Source: Bacteroidota bacterium (GTDB lineage Bacteria; Bacteroidota; Bacteroidia; B-17B0; Aurantibacillaceae). From it: DNA of 64,000 nucleotides. Below, one piece after another: positions 28,415-37,353 of this stretch (position 1 is the first letter of the stretch; each line of letters opens with the position of its first letter). Below the pieces are notes generated by a model, which saw only the letters and a list, made by a program, of their open reading frames with translations, had not been told where the DNA came from and did no database searches. Made by a program: the position numbers and the translations under genes. The stretch spans positions 62,001 to 126,000 of the forward strand of contig JACCXH010000010.1 in NCBI GenBank assembly GCA_013697245.1, in the 5' to 3' direction.

Positions 28415-29917
28415 TTATTCCCGTTTTAAAACTATCCTGAACGTTGTTCCTTTATTGACCTCGCTTTTTAAAACAAAGATCTTGCCGTTATGGTAGATCT
28501 CAATAATTCGTTTACACAAACTAAGACCTAAACCCCAACCTCTTTGTTTGGAGGTAAAGCCCGGCTCAAAAACAGTTTTAAATTTTGATTTTGGTATTCC
28601 TTTACCTGTATCAGAAATATCCACGAACAATCCTTCGGGTACATCTATTAAAGCAACTTCAATTTCTCCTTTTCCCTCCATGGCATCAATAGCATTCTTA
28701 CAGATGTTTTCGATCACCCATTCAAAAAGTGGAACACATAAATGTACCTGCAAATGTTCTTCGGGTAATTTTAATGTGTAGTTCGTATTCTTTGAAGTAC
28801 GGTTCTTTAAATATTCAATAGCATCAATAAGCACCTGGTTAATGTCGGAAGGAATTAAAGTTGGTTGCGAACCAATTTTACTAAAACGATCGGTAATGGT
28901 ATTTAACCGTTTTACATCTTGTTGCATTTCATTCACAATAGATTCATCAACGCCCATTGCTCTTAAATGTTCGTTCCATGCCATAAGAGATGAAAGTGGT
29001 GTACCTAACTGATGCGCGGTTTCTTTGCTCATACCAACCCAAACCTGGTCCTGCTCTGCCTTGCGGGCAGTACTAAAAAGTATGTAAGCAATTAATAAAA
29101 ATAAACCTATTACACCAAACTGTACGTAAGGATAATATTTAAGTTGAGTGAGCAATTCAGATGGCGCATAAAAAATATAATCGCTGGAGCCTTCTCCAAG
29201 ATCAACTTTTATGGGCGTGTTTTGTGAAGAGAGCTCGGCCAGTTTTTTTTGTAGCTTTTCGGCAGTATTAACTTCGGTAGTGTCTATCTTTCCAAGAGCT
29301 AATATTTTATCCTGCGAATTATTTGTATAAATAACCGGTACCGCTGCCGAATTAACCGCTACCTCGGTAATAAAAGATTTTATTAAACTGTCAAACACCA
29401 ATTTAATATCGCTAAAAACCCTGCTATCCTTATGGTACAGCTTTTGTTTAATGCCTTTATAAACATTTATTTCAACTGGTTGATAAAGATCTTTCATGAT
29501 CTGCAATTGTTCCTGCAAATACGTTTTATCCTTTTCTTTAGTTGAATCCAAATTCCTTGAGATCTGGATCACATCGTTCTCATCGGTTAAAATTACAGGT
29601 ACAGATGTGTTTTCCTGCAACACTTTTAAAACAAAAGAAACGTCTTGTGCATCGGCGCTTAATTGTTTTGTAGCCTCGGCGTACAACTCCGCCTTTTTTC
29701 TTTCGCCTTCTTTTATTTTTTCAAATAACTCATTGGTAAATTTTACAAGGTTAGCTTTTTTCTGAACTGCTTTAGCCCAAAGCTCTACTTTTTCTTTTTC
29801 GCTACGCGAGATCTTTTTAACTAAATTTCGGGTGTACCATAATGAAGCAATAATAATAAGCAAAGCAAAAGCTGCAAGCCCTAATTTCCAACGTTGTTTT
29901 TTATTATAGATGTTCAC
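28415..29917 (-). CDS. Membrane sensor histidine kinase
   Basis: The 500 residues contain an N-terminal membrane helix (about 12-29), a long periplasmic/coiled-coil region (about 35-260), and a second membrane helix (about 262-285). The H-box follows in MSKETAHQLGTPLSSL (His near residue 303), then a HATPase domain with N-box ICKNAIDAM, and G-boxes DTGKGIP and GWGLGLSLCKRI. It autophosphorylates on His and passes the phosphate to a response regulator, which is not next to it (orphan kinase). Start codon GTG at 29917. The AsmA-like gene is upstream in the same direction with a 31-base gap. Confidence 0.9.
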   Translation of the reverse strand: MNIYNKKQRWKLGLAAFALLIIIASLWYTRNLVKKISRSEKEKVELWAKAVQKKANLVKFTNELFEKIKEGERKKAELYAEATKQLSADAQDVSFVLKVLQENTSVPVILTDENDVIQISRNLDSTKEKDKTYLQEQLQIMKDLYQPVEINVYKGIKQKLYHKDSRVFSDIKLVFDSLIKSFITEVAVNSAAVPVIYTNNSQDKILALGKIDTTEVNTAEKLQKKLAELSSQNTPIKVDLGEGSSDYIFYAPSELLTQLKYYPYVQFGVIGLFLLIAYILFSTARKAEQDQVWVGMSKETAHQLGTPLSSLMAWNEHLRAMGVDESIVNEMQQDVKRLNTITDRFSKIGSQPTLIPSDINQVLIDAIEYLKNRTSKNTNYTLKLPEEHLQVHLCVPLFEWVIENICKNAIDAMEGKGEIEVALIDVPEGLFVDISDTGKGIPKSKFKTVFEPGFTSKQRGWGLGLSLCKRIIEIYHNGKIFVLKSEVNKGTTFRIVLKRE

Positions 29918-29948
29918 CCTAAAAAATAATTAATTAAAGATACGATTT

Positions 29949-32549
29949 TTAGAAATCATCATCGTCATCTTTCTTCTTTTTTGGTTCTAACGTTTTTTTA
30001 GGTTTATTATTGTTAGGTTTCTCTAGTTCAAAGGCCTGATCGGCCTTTTCTTTCTTTTTTACCTGGATAGAATCTTTTTTAAAAAGGCCAAACTCCTCTT
30101 TAAGCAGCTGTTTTAAGTTTTGTTTTTCTTCTTTTATATCTTTTTTAATGTTCTCTTTTAATCCTTTTCTGTCGTATTTTATGATCGGCTTATCCACTGT
30201 GCCTGTCATTAAAATAAAAGCGCTGCGTTTATTATCCGGATCGTTTTCAATTGGTCCAAATTCTTCCTCTTCTTTTTTGTGTTTCCTTTTTTTGGACAAT
30301 AATTCGCTTATCAATAATTCAATGTGATAATTTATATCGTTATTAAATGTGTGTGTTCCCCAAAAAATAATGTTTAAGGCGGAGTTTTTTATAGTTGTAC
30401 TTGGTAAAATAATGGTTTGATCTTTTATTTCGATCGCGCTTTGCAGGTTTGAGAATTTTATGTTTTGAAGGTCCTCTATATCTACAAATTTTGACAGACT
30501 TAATAAAGGTTTAAAATCGATGAGCTCTCCTCTATCAATATTTAAATTGATACTTGACCTGATAGAGCTAAGATCCGGTTCAAGACTGTTGCTCCAGCTT
30601 CCCGAAAATTCTATGGTTGCTGTTGCAAGTCCTTTTATGTTCTTCTCCTGCAGGGTTGACTGGCCAAAATTATTTAATTGGGAGAACATGGTATTTACAT
30701 TTATGTTCTGCCATTTGCTTTGCATCACCACATCTAATCTTTTACCGGAATTATCTGCGTATGCATCTATCTCGGCCTGGCCTTGCATGGTGCTAAGTTT
30801 CATATCACTGATAATGGCTTTTTGGTTCTTAATTTCAATTTCGCCGGTTACAGATTTTGCCTCAAACTTTGCATAGGTGAATTTTAAAATTGCCGCGTTC
30901 AATTTAAACTGAATGTTAGCCGGGATCAATGGTGCCGATTGATCTTCAGAAGATTTATATTTCAGCATAAAATCTTCGAGCTTTAAATAATTTGAAAATA
31001 AATTTCCTGTAATAATTAAAGGCGCTGTTTTATCAGACAAATAATTATAAATTCCCGGCAGCTTTCCGTTTAGAACAATATCTGAACTACCTCTTTTTAA
31101 TTTCAGGTCCTTAACCTCAACCTCACGATCTTTTGCGGTTATCGAACAGCTTTCGACAGCAAAAATATTCTCGTCGCCCTTAAATTGTGCTTCCAGGCCT
31201 GTAACGGTAGCTTCCAGGTCTAATTTAACCTTGTTTGAAAATGTTTGTTGTTTAAGATCGCTTAACAAGCCTTCCACTTCTGAATTGATCTTTAAATTTC
31301 CTTTTAATGTACTTAAAGTATCTATCGGCCAAAAATTTTGCAGGTTTTCAAGATTGGCATTTGCATCTACTAACAAATGAATAAAGGGGTTAGAAAAATC
31401 ATGAATAGAAAGACTGCCTTTTAGCTCATCGTTATTTAATTTTAATTGAACGTTTGTAAGATCAAGTCTGGATGTTGAATTAGTATAAACTAATTTTCCA
31501 TCTACATTTACATTTTTTGCGGTTGTAGAAGTTGGCTTATATGTGATCTCAGCATTCTTTATTCCAAATTCACTTTGCAGTTCAAAATTTGTTTTGTTAG
31601 AGTAATTGAATTTTCCTTTTGTGTAAAACTCGCCATCGCTTTTATAATCGTTTGCTTTTTGTTTTTGGTCTTCGGGCAATAAAGATAAAACTGTAGCAAC
31701 GTCTAGGTTGGATGCCACATAATTGACCTTCATATTCTGCAGACTATCGGCATACATAAAATTACCATTGAGATCGAATAACATATTGTTTAAGCTAATG
31801 CTTGTTTTTTCGAACACATAATTGGCGCCGCTTACTTTCAGATCAATATTTAAATTACAGCTCTTGTTTTTAAGGAAGGCTTTTTTACCGGCGTCAATTT
31901 GGTTAATAATTAATTTGCCTTTTGAGCTCATTTCATACTCAGCTTCGCTAAAATTTCCTTTAAAACTTAATTCTTTAATCAAAAGATCCGTCTTAAAAAC
32001 TCGTTGTTTGTCTTTGTAAATAAGATGGCAATTCTCGAGTTGGATCAGATTAAGGTTAAAATTAATAGAGTCGCTTTTATTATGTCCGTTCTCCGACTCT
32101 TCCCAAAAAATGTAATTAGGCTTTCCTGCCTTGGTTAGGCCTGGTTTTGCAATTGCGTTTTTAAGTTTTATTTTTTTAATGTTGTATTTTTTATTCCATA
32201 GGTCGCTAATATCAAAATGTAAATTTAATTGTTCTGCAAATAAAAGTGTGTCGCGTTTTTTAATTTGTAAAGCTTCAAGCATTAAAACATTTTTAAACTC
32301 CATAGAGCAATCGGGAAAGGTTTTTATAATAGTAAGATCAATATCCTTAGGGTCTATTATAACCTCTGACTTAAGATGTTTATTTATTTCACCAAGTAAA
32401 GCCGATTTTACTTCGTCTTGATAAATATACAATAGGCTTACCAATGCTACAAAAATTAATACAAAAGTAAATGCCAGGTAAAAAATAATTTTAACCAAAC
32501 GTTTAAGTACCGACTTCTTTTTAGGCGCTATTTCGGGGCTGTTTTCCAA
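29949..32549 (-). CDS. AsmA-like inner-membrane-anchored protein
   Basis: The 866-residue protein has a single N-terminal membrane helix (about 20-46; IIFYLAFTFVLIFVALVSLLYI) followed by a very long, strand-rich periplasmic domain of AsmA/TamB-like bridge type, and a Lys/Asp-rich tail ending in DDDDDF. AsmA-family proteins are thought to help lipid transport between the membranes. The start codon is TTG at 32549 (TTG GAA AAC). The histidine kinase gene follows after 31 bases, possibly in the same unit. Family call is fairly sure; the exact function is not known. Confidence 0.8.
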   Translation of the reverse strand: MENSPEIAPKKKSVLKRLVKIIFYLAFTFVLIFVALVSLLYIYQDEVKSALLGEINKHLKSEVIIDPKDIDLTIIKTFPDCSMEFKNVLMLEALQIKKRDTLLFAEQLNLHFDISDLWNKKYNIKKIKLKNAIAKPGLTKAGKPNYIFWEESENGHNKSDSINFNLNLIQLENCHLIYKDKQRVFKTDLLIKELSFKGNFSEAEYEMSSKGKLIINQIDAGKKAFLKNKSCNLNIDLKVSGANYVFEKTSISLNNMLFDLNGNFMYADSLQNMKVNYVASNLDVATVLSLLPEDQKQKANDYKSDGEFYTKGKFNYSNKTNFELQSEFGIKNAEITYKPTSTTAKNVNVDGKLVYTNSTSRLDLTNVQLKLNNDELKGSLSIHDFSNPFIHLLVDANANLENLQNFWPIDTLSTLKGNLKINSEVEGLLSDLKQQTFSNKVKLDLEATVTGLEAQFKGDENIFAVESCSITAKDREVEVKDLKLKRGSSDIVLNGKLPGIYNYLSDKTAPLIITGNLFSNYLKLEDFMLKYKSSEDQSAPLIPANIQFKLNAAILKFTYAKFEAKSVTGEIEIKNQKAIISDMKLSTMQGQAEIDAYADNSGKRLDVVMQSKWQNINVNTMFSQLNNFGQSTLQEKNIKGLATATIEFSGSWSNSLEPDLSSIRSSINLNIDRGELIDFKPLLSLSKFVDIEDLQNIKFSNLQSAIEIKDQTIILPSTTIKNSALNIIFWGTHTFNNDINYHIELLISELLSKKRKHKKEEEEFGPIENDPDNKRSAFILMTGTVDKPIIKYDRKGLKENIKKDIKEEKQNLKQLLKEEFGLFKKDSIQVKKKEKADQAFELEKPNNNKPKKTLEPKKKKDDDDDF

Positions 32550-32670
32550 TAAGGTAAATTTCAGTAAAACTATAACTCTTATTAGGCTTAAGGTTACTAG
32601 AAATAAACAATTTGCTTTTTATAAAATTATAGCCGGAAACGCCAAATTCTCACAATAAATACAAATAGGT

Positions 32671-33804
32671 TTAGTCGATAATGAGTTTTTGCGAGAAAGC
32701 ATCCTGTGGGTCAGAGCCCGAAATGAGATAAACACCCTTTACAAACTCGGTTTTCGAAATTTCTATTATTGCCGGGGCCTCCGAAATTAAACTGATCTCT
32801 TTTATTCCGCGACCTGTAATATCATGGATCATAACTGTTTTACTAAGCGGTATTTTTTCGTAACCTATCTTAATTACCTCAGGCGTATGATTTACCCAAA
32901 TGGCCGAGGCAGATGCATTCTTAAAGTTTATTGCGATAGTTTTATGCGTATCAATTGACCCATCTTTATTTACATTTTTTAAGCGGTAATAATTTATTCC
33001 TTTGGCGGGTTCATAATCATAATTAAAGTAGGACAGATTATTTTCTCCACTCGCATTTGCAAGTGAATAAACTGTTGTTAGGGGTAAGAAAACGGTTCCA
33101 TCAGTGCTTTTTTCTAACAAATAATAAGCAACGTTTTTTTCTGTTGCCACAGTCCACTTCAACAAAATTTTATTCTCTAAAGGTTCGGCATAAAAATCTT
33201 TTAGGCTAATTGGAAGTACTCCGTTGCAGCCCGGCCCACAGGTGCCGGTAAGATTAATTGTGTAGGTTATTATTTCGTCGCTTCTGTTGGCCTGGCCCCA
33301 AATAAAAATAGTGCCGCCGGTTTGTGTTAAAGTACAATTTACATCTGCATTTGCCGCGCCCAAACATCCTGGTGGATTTACGCCGGGTGTGCTTGTTCCA
33401 TTGCCACAATTTCCAACATTGGTACCAAATACTGCAATGCTATTTATCCCAAGTATATCGCTTCCATCCATGCCTGAATTCGTACAAGTACCGCCTCTTT
33501 TCATAAATTCAGCGGTAACATTGGCGGTGCATCCGGCGGGTAAAGAAAATGAGGTTGACATAGTCTGGTGCCCTCCCGATGCTGAACTAAAACAGTTACC
33601 GTTGTTTGTTGTTCCGTTACACATTGGTCCAAAACTTGTAAATGTAGCCGCTAAATTACAGCCGCCGGTGCATCCTTGTCCGTTATTACACGCATTATAA
33701 ATTCCCATGCCCCCGCTTAAATTACAGCCGGAAGTTGATGTTTGTGCTAAACTGTTTTGCAGTAAAATAGTAAATAGGATAAATATTTTATACACGTTCT
33801 TCAA
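32671..33804 (-). CDS. Secreted cysteine/glycine-rich T9SS cargo protein
   Basis: The 377 residues start with a signal peptide (about 1-20), then a Gly- and Cys-rich domain (about 25-190) with many Cys residues (CNLSGGMGIYNACNNGQGC, CFSSASGG, CTLTQTGG) that may form disulphides. A fibronectin-like linker follows, beginning LPISLKDFYAEPLENKILLKWTVATE, a hallmark of T9SS proteins. The end shows a type A sorting domain (VMIHDITGRGI ... GVYLISG ... FSQKLIID). Start codon TTG at 33804: an in-frame stop lies just upstream and no ATG is available. Probable surface or secreted protein; specific function unknown. Confidence 0.75.
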   Translation of the reverse strand: MKNVYKIFILFTILLQNSLAQTSTSGCNLSGGMGIYNACNNGQGCTGGCNLAATFTSFGPMCNGTTNNGNCFSSASGGHQTMSTSFSLPAGCTANVTAEFMKRGGTCTNSGMDGSDILGINSIAVFGTNVGNCGNGTSTPGVNPPGCLGAANADVNCTLTQTGGTIFIWGQANRSDEIITYTINLTGTCGPGCNGVLPISLKDFYAEPLENKILLKWTVATEKNVAYYLLEKSTDGTVFLPLTTVYSLANASGENNLSYFNYDYEPAKGINYYRLKNVNKDGSIDTHKTIAINFKNASASAIWVNHTPEVIKIGYEKIPLSKTVMIHDITGRGIKEISLISEAPAIIEISKTEFVKGVYLISGSDPQDAFSQKLIID

Positions 33805-34070
33805 AACAAAAATAAATTATTGCAGTAAAAAGCGGTTAAGGTTATCTTTTCTTTTCGGATGAAAATTCAAAAGTCCTTTAGGGTGTTCACTTCTTTTATT
33901 AAGTGCGGTACAAATTTAGGGTATTGTGTGAAACTGACTAATACCGAAATATTAAGTAAATATTAACTTTTATGCCATAATTAAGGCAAAACAAGAGCGT
34001 ATTTATGCCTTTACTGTTAAATTAACATTTCTTGATTTTAAAGCTATGCAAAATTTTGTAAATTTAGGTT

Positions 34071-34682
34071 ATGAAAAAACTTGTCGTATTTTTATTCCTA
34101 ATTGTTATTTCAATAATAACATTTTCTTTTATTAGTTCGCCGCCTGATGAATTAGCTTTAAACTCCGCTATTCCCCAAGGCGATTACAAAATGAAAGATG
34201 TAAGCGGAAAAACTGTTAGTCTTAACGAGATCAAAACCGCAAAGGGCCTTTTGGTTATTTTTAGCTGCAATACTTGCCCTTATGTAAAATTAAGCGAGGC
34301 TCGTATAAAAGAATATTCAGATTATTGCCTTGCCAACGGAATTGGCTGCGCTTTAATTAATAGTAATGAAGCGCAACGTACCGAAGACGATAGTTTTGAT
34401 AAAATGTCGGCTTATTTTACTGAACAAAAGTTAAAATGTGCTTATGCCGTTGATGAAAAAAGTCAATTAGCAAATGCGTTTGGCGCCACACGCACACCAC
34501 AGTGTTTTTTATTTAACACTAAAGGGTTGGTTTATAAAGGCGCTATTGATGATAACGTAAAAGATGCGGCGGCAGTTAAAGCGCCGTATCTTAAAGAAGC
34601 TTTAGGTGCATTGTTGAAAAATGAAACTCCTAAAACCCAGGAAACCAAATCTATTGGCTGTACAATTAAGCGTGTAGAATAA
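34071..34682 (+). CDS. Thioredoxin-like (redoxin) exported protein
   Basis: The 203-residue product has an N-terminal signal/anchor helix (about 4-22) and a thioredoxin fold with redox motif Cys66-Asn-Thr-Cys69 (FSCNTCPYVK). The cis-proline segment is ATRTPQCFLF, with a third Cys after the Pro, and a C-terminal CTIK motif (SIGCTIKRVE) is often seen in Bacteroidota members of this group. The fold and motif indicate periplasmic thiol-disulphide or peroxiredoxin-like activity. Its partner is unknown. A terminator follows at 34706-34735. Confidence 0.78.
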   Translation: MKKLVVFLFLIVISIITFSFISSPPDELALNSAIPQGDYKMKDVSGKTVSLNEIKTAKGLLVIFSCNTCPYVKLSEARIKEYSDYCLANGIGCALINSNEAQRTEDDSFDKMSAYFTEQKLKCAYAVDEKSQLANAFGATRTPQCFLFNTKGLVYKGAIDDNVKDAAAVKAPYLKEALGALLKNETPKTQETKSIGCTIKRVE

Positions 34683-34705
34683 TTTTAAACTGTATATTTT
34701 ATATT

Positions 34706-34735
34706 AAAAAGCTTTGCTCCGGTAAAGCTTTTTTG
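34706..34735 (+). terminator. Rho-independent terminator after the thioredoxin-like gene
   Basis: A stem AAAAGCTTT/AAAGCTTTT encloses the loop GCTCCGGT and is followed by a T-run, 24 bases after the stop codon. Confidence 0.8.
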
Positions 34736-34753
34736 TTTTAAAACAATGCTTAA

Positions 34754-34948
<195 letters not shown>

Positions 34949-34955
34949 ATCTATT

Positions 34956-36968
34956 ATGTCGGTAATAACAAATGTATCGTTCAAAGAATTAGTACTGCAG
35001 GGCATACCCGAACAATTGCCTGAAGCAAAATCGTACGAAAGCAATATCAATCATGCGCCAAAACGTAAAGACAGTTTAAGTGCAGATGAAAAAAAATTAG
35101 CGGTTCGTAATGCGTTGCGTTATTTCGATCCAAAACACCATGCTGTTTTAGCTAAGGAGTTTGCCCTTGAACTAAAAACATATGGCCGTATTTACATGCA
35201 CCGCTTTAGGCCCGATTATAAAATTTACGCCAGGCCAATAAACGACTACCCTCATAAGAGTATACAGGCCGCGGCCATCATGCATATGCTAAGTAATAAT
35301 TTAGATCATGCGGTAGCGCAACACCCTCATGAATTAATTACTTATGGCGGTAACGGTTCTGTTTTTCAAAACTGGGCGCAATACCTTTTAACCATGCAAT
35401 ACTTAGCCAATATGACCAACGAACAAACTTTGGTTTTATATAGTGGCCACCCTATGGGTTTATTCCCATCGCATAAAGACGCACCGCGGGTAGTTATCAC
35501 CAACGGTATGATGATCCCAAATTACAGCAAACCAGATGATTTGGAAAAGTTTAATGCTTTAGGCGTAACACAATATGGGCAAATGACGGCGGGCAGCTTT
35601 ATGTACATTGGCCCGCAAGGCATTGTTCACGGCACAACCATAACCGTTATGAATGCTGCTCGTAAAAAATTCCATACAGAAGAAGAGCGGAAAGGAAAAT
35701 TATTTGTAACCTGTGGCCTGGGAGGCATGAGTGGGGCTCAACCCAAAGCGGCAAAAATTGCAGGTTTAGTTTCTGTTACCGCAGAAATAAATGCTAAAGC
35801 CGTAAAAACGCGTCTTTCGCAAGGGTGGGTAGATGAGGTTTTTTCTGATCTTGATAAATTAGTTGAGCGCATTAAAATAGCGCAAAAAAACAAAGAAGCA
35901 GTAAGCATTGCATACGAAGGTAACGTGGTTGACCTATGGGAAAAACTTTTGCAGGAAAATATTATGGTGGATATTGGTACCGATCAGTCCTCATTGCATA
36001 ATCCCTGGGCAGGAGGTTATTATCCACAAGGTTTTAGCCTTGAAGAATCAAATAAATTAATGGCAGAAGATCCTGCCAGATTTAAAGAAGCGGTTCAAAG
36101 AACATTGCGCACACATGCCGATTGCATAAATAAATTTGCCGCAAAGGGTATGTACTTTTTTGATTATGGTAATGCCTTTTTATTAGAGGCCAGTCGCGCA
36201 GGCGCTGATATTTTAGAAAAGAACGGCGATTTTAAATACAAAAGTTATGTACAGGATATTTTAGGGCCAATGTGTTTTGATTATGGCTTTGGGCCTTTTC
36301 GCTGGGTATGTACAAGTGCAAACGAAAATGATCTTAGAAAAACAGATGAGTTGGCTTTAATCGTTTTGGAAGAAATTTATAAAACAGCGCCAAAAGAAAT
36401 TAAACAACAATTAATGGATAATATTTTGTGGATAAAGAACGCCATGCAAAATAATTTAGTGGTTGGCTCACAGGCCCGCATTTTATATGCTGATAGCGAG
36501 GGCCGCATTAAAATTGCGCGCGCTGTTAACAAAGCCATTAAAGAAGGTAAAATTACAGCGCCTGTTGTTTTAGGAAGAGACCATCACGATGTAAGCGGAA
36601 CAGACAGTCCGTATAGGGAAACCTCAAATATTTATGATGGTTCTAAATTTACGGCTGATATGGCCGTGCAGAATTTTGTTGGCGATGCGTTTAGAGGCGC
36701 TACCTGGATAAGCCTGCACAATGGCGGCGGCGTTGGTTGGGGCGAGGTTATAAACGGTGGCTTTGGTTTAGTATTAGATGGAACTGATGATGCGGAAAGA
36801 CGTTTAGAACAAATGTTATTTTGGGATGTAAATAATGGTATTTCGCGCAGGGCCTGGGCACGTAACGATGAAGCTTTGTTTGCCATTAAACGTGAAATGG
36901 AACGAAGCCCGAATTTAAAAGTAACCTTGCCTAATTTGGTTGATGATAGTTTATTAGAAGATCTGTAA
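34956..36968 (+). CDS. hutU: Urocanate hydratase
   Basis: HutU converts urocanate to imidazolone propionate in histidine degradation, with a tightly bound NAD+. The 670-residue protein has the glycine-rich CGLGGMSGAQPKAA NAD-binding signature, YGFGPFRWVCTS containing the conserved cysteine, and the GRDHHDVSGTDSPYRE and LHNGGGVGWGEVINGG segments near the end. The enzyme is longer than the roughly 560-residue proteobacterial form, which is usual for the Bacteroidota type. Start ATG at 34956. The other hut genes are not adjacent in this window. Confidence 0.95.
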   Translation: MSVITNVSFKELVLQGIPEQLPEAKSYESNINHAPKRKDSLSADEKKLAVRNALRYFDPKHHAVLAKEFALELKTYGRIYMHRFRPDYKIYARPINDYPHKSIQAAAIMHMLSNNLDHAVAQHPHELITYGGNGSVFQNWAQYLLTMQYLANMTNEQTLVLYSGHPMGLFPSHKDAPRVVITNGMMIPNYSKPDDLEKFNALGVTQYGQMTAGSFMYIGPQGIVHGTTITVMNAARKKFHTEEERKGKLFVTCGLGGMSGAQPKAAKIAGLVSVTAEINAKAVKTRLSQGWVDEVFSDLDKLVERIKIAQKNKEAVSIAYEGNVVDLWEKLLQENIMVDIGTDQSSLHNPWAGGYYPQGFSLEESNKLMAEDPARFKEAVQRTLRTHADCINKFAAKGMYFFDYGNAFLLEASRAGADILEKNGDFKYKSYVQDILGPMCFDYGFGPFRWVCTSANENDLRKTDELALIVLEEIYKTAPKEIKQQLMDNILWIKNAMQNNLVVGSQARILYADSEGRIKIARAVNKAIKEGKITAPVVLGRDHHDVSGTDSPYRETSNIYDGSKFTADMAVQNFVGDAFRGATWISLHNGGGVGWGEVINGGFGLVLDGTDDAERRLEQMLFWDVNNGISRRAWARNDEALFAIKREMERSPNLKVTLPNLVDDSLLEDL

Positions 36969-36971
36969 AAC

Positions 36972-37004
36972 AAAAAACCCACCTTATATCTTGGTGAGTT
37001 TTTT
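36972..37004 (+). terminator. Rho-independent terminator after hutU
   Basis: AAAAAACCCACC pairs with GGTGAGTTTTTT (one C-A mismatch) around an A/T-rich loop, ending in a T-run, a few bases beyond the hutU stop. Confidence 0.75.
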
Positions 37005-37050
37005 GCTTTGTCTAATTCACTATTTTTCAGATAGCAAAATTGACGGTATG

Positions 37051-37197
37051 TTATTTGTGCTTTTGTGGTAGATCTTTTTTAAGATCAGCGTTTTGTTTTT
37101 TATTTTTATCAGACTCTTTTTGGTGTGTCTGTGTGCCATGTGATGGAGCTGCTTTCTTAATGCGGACTCTTGCATCATCTCTTCCTGTTTGTGGCAT
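37051..37197 (-). CDS. Possible small basic protein, 48 aa
   Basis: An ATG (37197) to TAA (37051) frame encodes a very hydrophilic peptide (MPQTGRDDARVRIKKAAP ... KDLPQKHK) with about 40 percent Lys, Arg, Asp and Glu, no Cys and only a few hydrophobic residues. The opposite strand carries only a Cys/Phe-rich frame that looks like its shadow. Composition fits a disordered DNA- or RNA-binding peptide, but no family is recognised and the length is near the noise level. It would be transcribed leftward from downstream of the phosphate transporter terminator. Confidence 0.35.
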   Translation of the reverse strand: MPQTGRDDARVRIKKAAPSHGTQTHQKESDKNKKQNADLKKDLPQKHK

Positions 37198-37294
37198 AGT
37201 TCCTGTTTTTTATTTGTTTCTTATATATTAAGAAGCAAGAACTAAGCCAAACAAACAATTTACTATCTATCAATAAGTTAAATGTACGTAAACG

Positions 37295-37326
37295 AAAGAT
37301 CTGTGTATTTACATACACAGATCTTT
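37295..37326. terminator. Perfect 14-bp inverted repeat downstream of the phosphate transporter
   Basis: AAAGATCTGTGTAT (37295-37308) and its exact complement ATACACAGATCTTT (37313-37326) flank the loop TTAC. It lies 28 bases beyond the transporter stop and can serve as a terminator, although the T-run is weak; a protein-binding operator is the alternative. Confidence 0.6.
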
Positions 37327-37353
37327 AACGTATTTCTACACTAAATAATAAAA

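Larger units (their letters stand above)
36969..37353. other. 385-bp intergenic region between hutU and the phosphate transporter
   Basis: Left end: a terminator hairpin (36972-37004). Middle: a possible 48-residue leftward open frame (37051-37197). Right: a perfect 14-bp inverted repeat (37295-37326) just past the phosphate transporter gene. I see no RNA gene in it. Confidence 0.6.

Noticed and set aside
30520-30876. Rightward 118-codon frame inside the AsmA-like gene
   Set aside because: Shadow frame of a long coding region on the other strand.
37040-37231. Rightward 63-codon frame rich in Cys and Phe
   Set aside because: Its composition looks like a shadow of the Lys/Gln-rich leftward frame, and it has no plausible promoter or homology.
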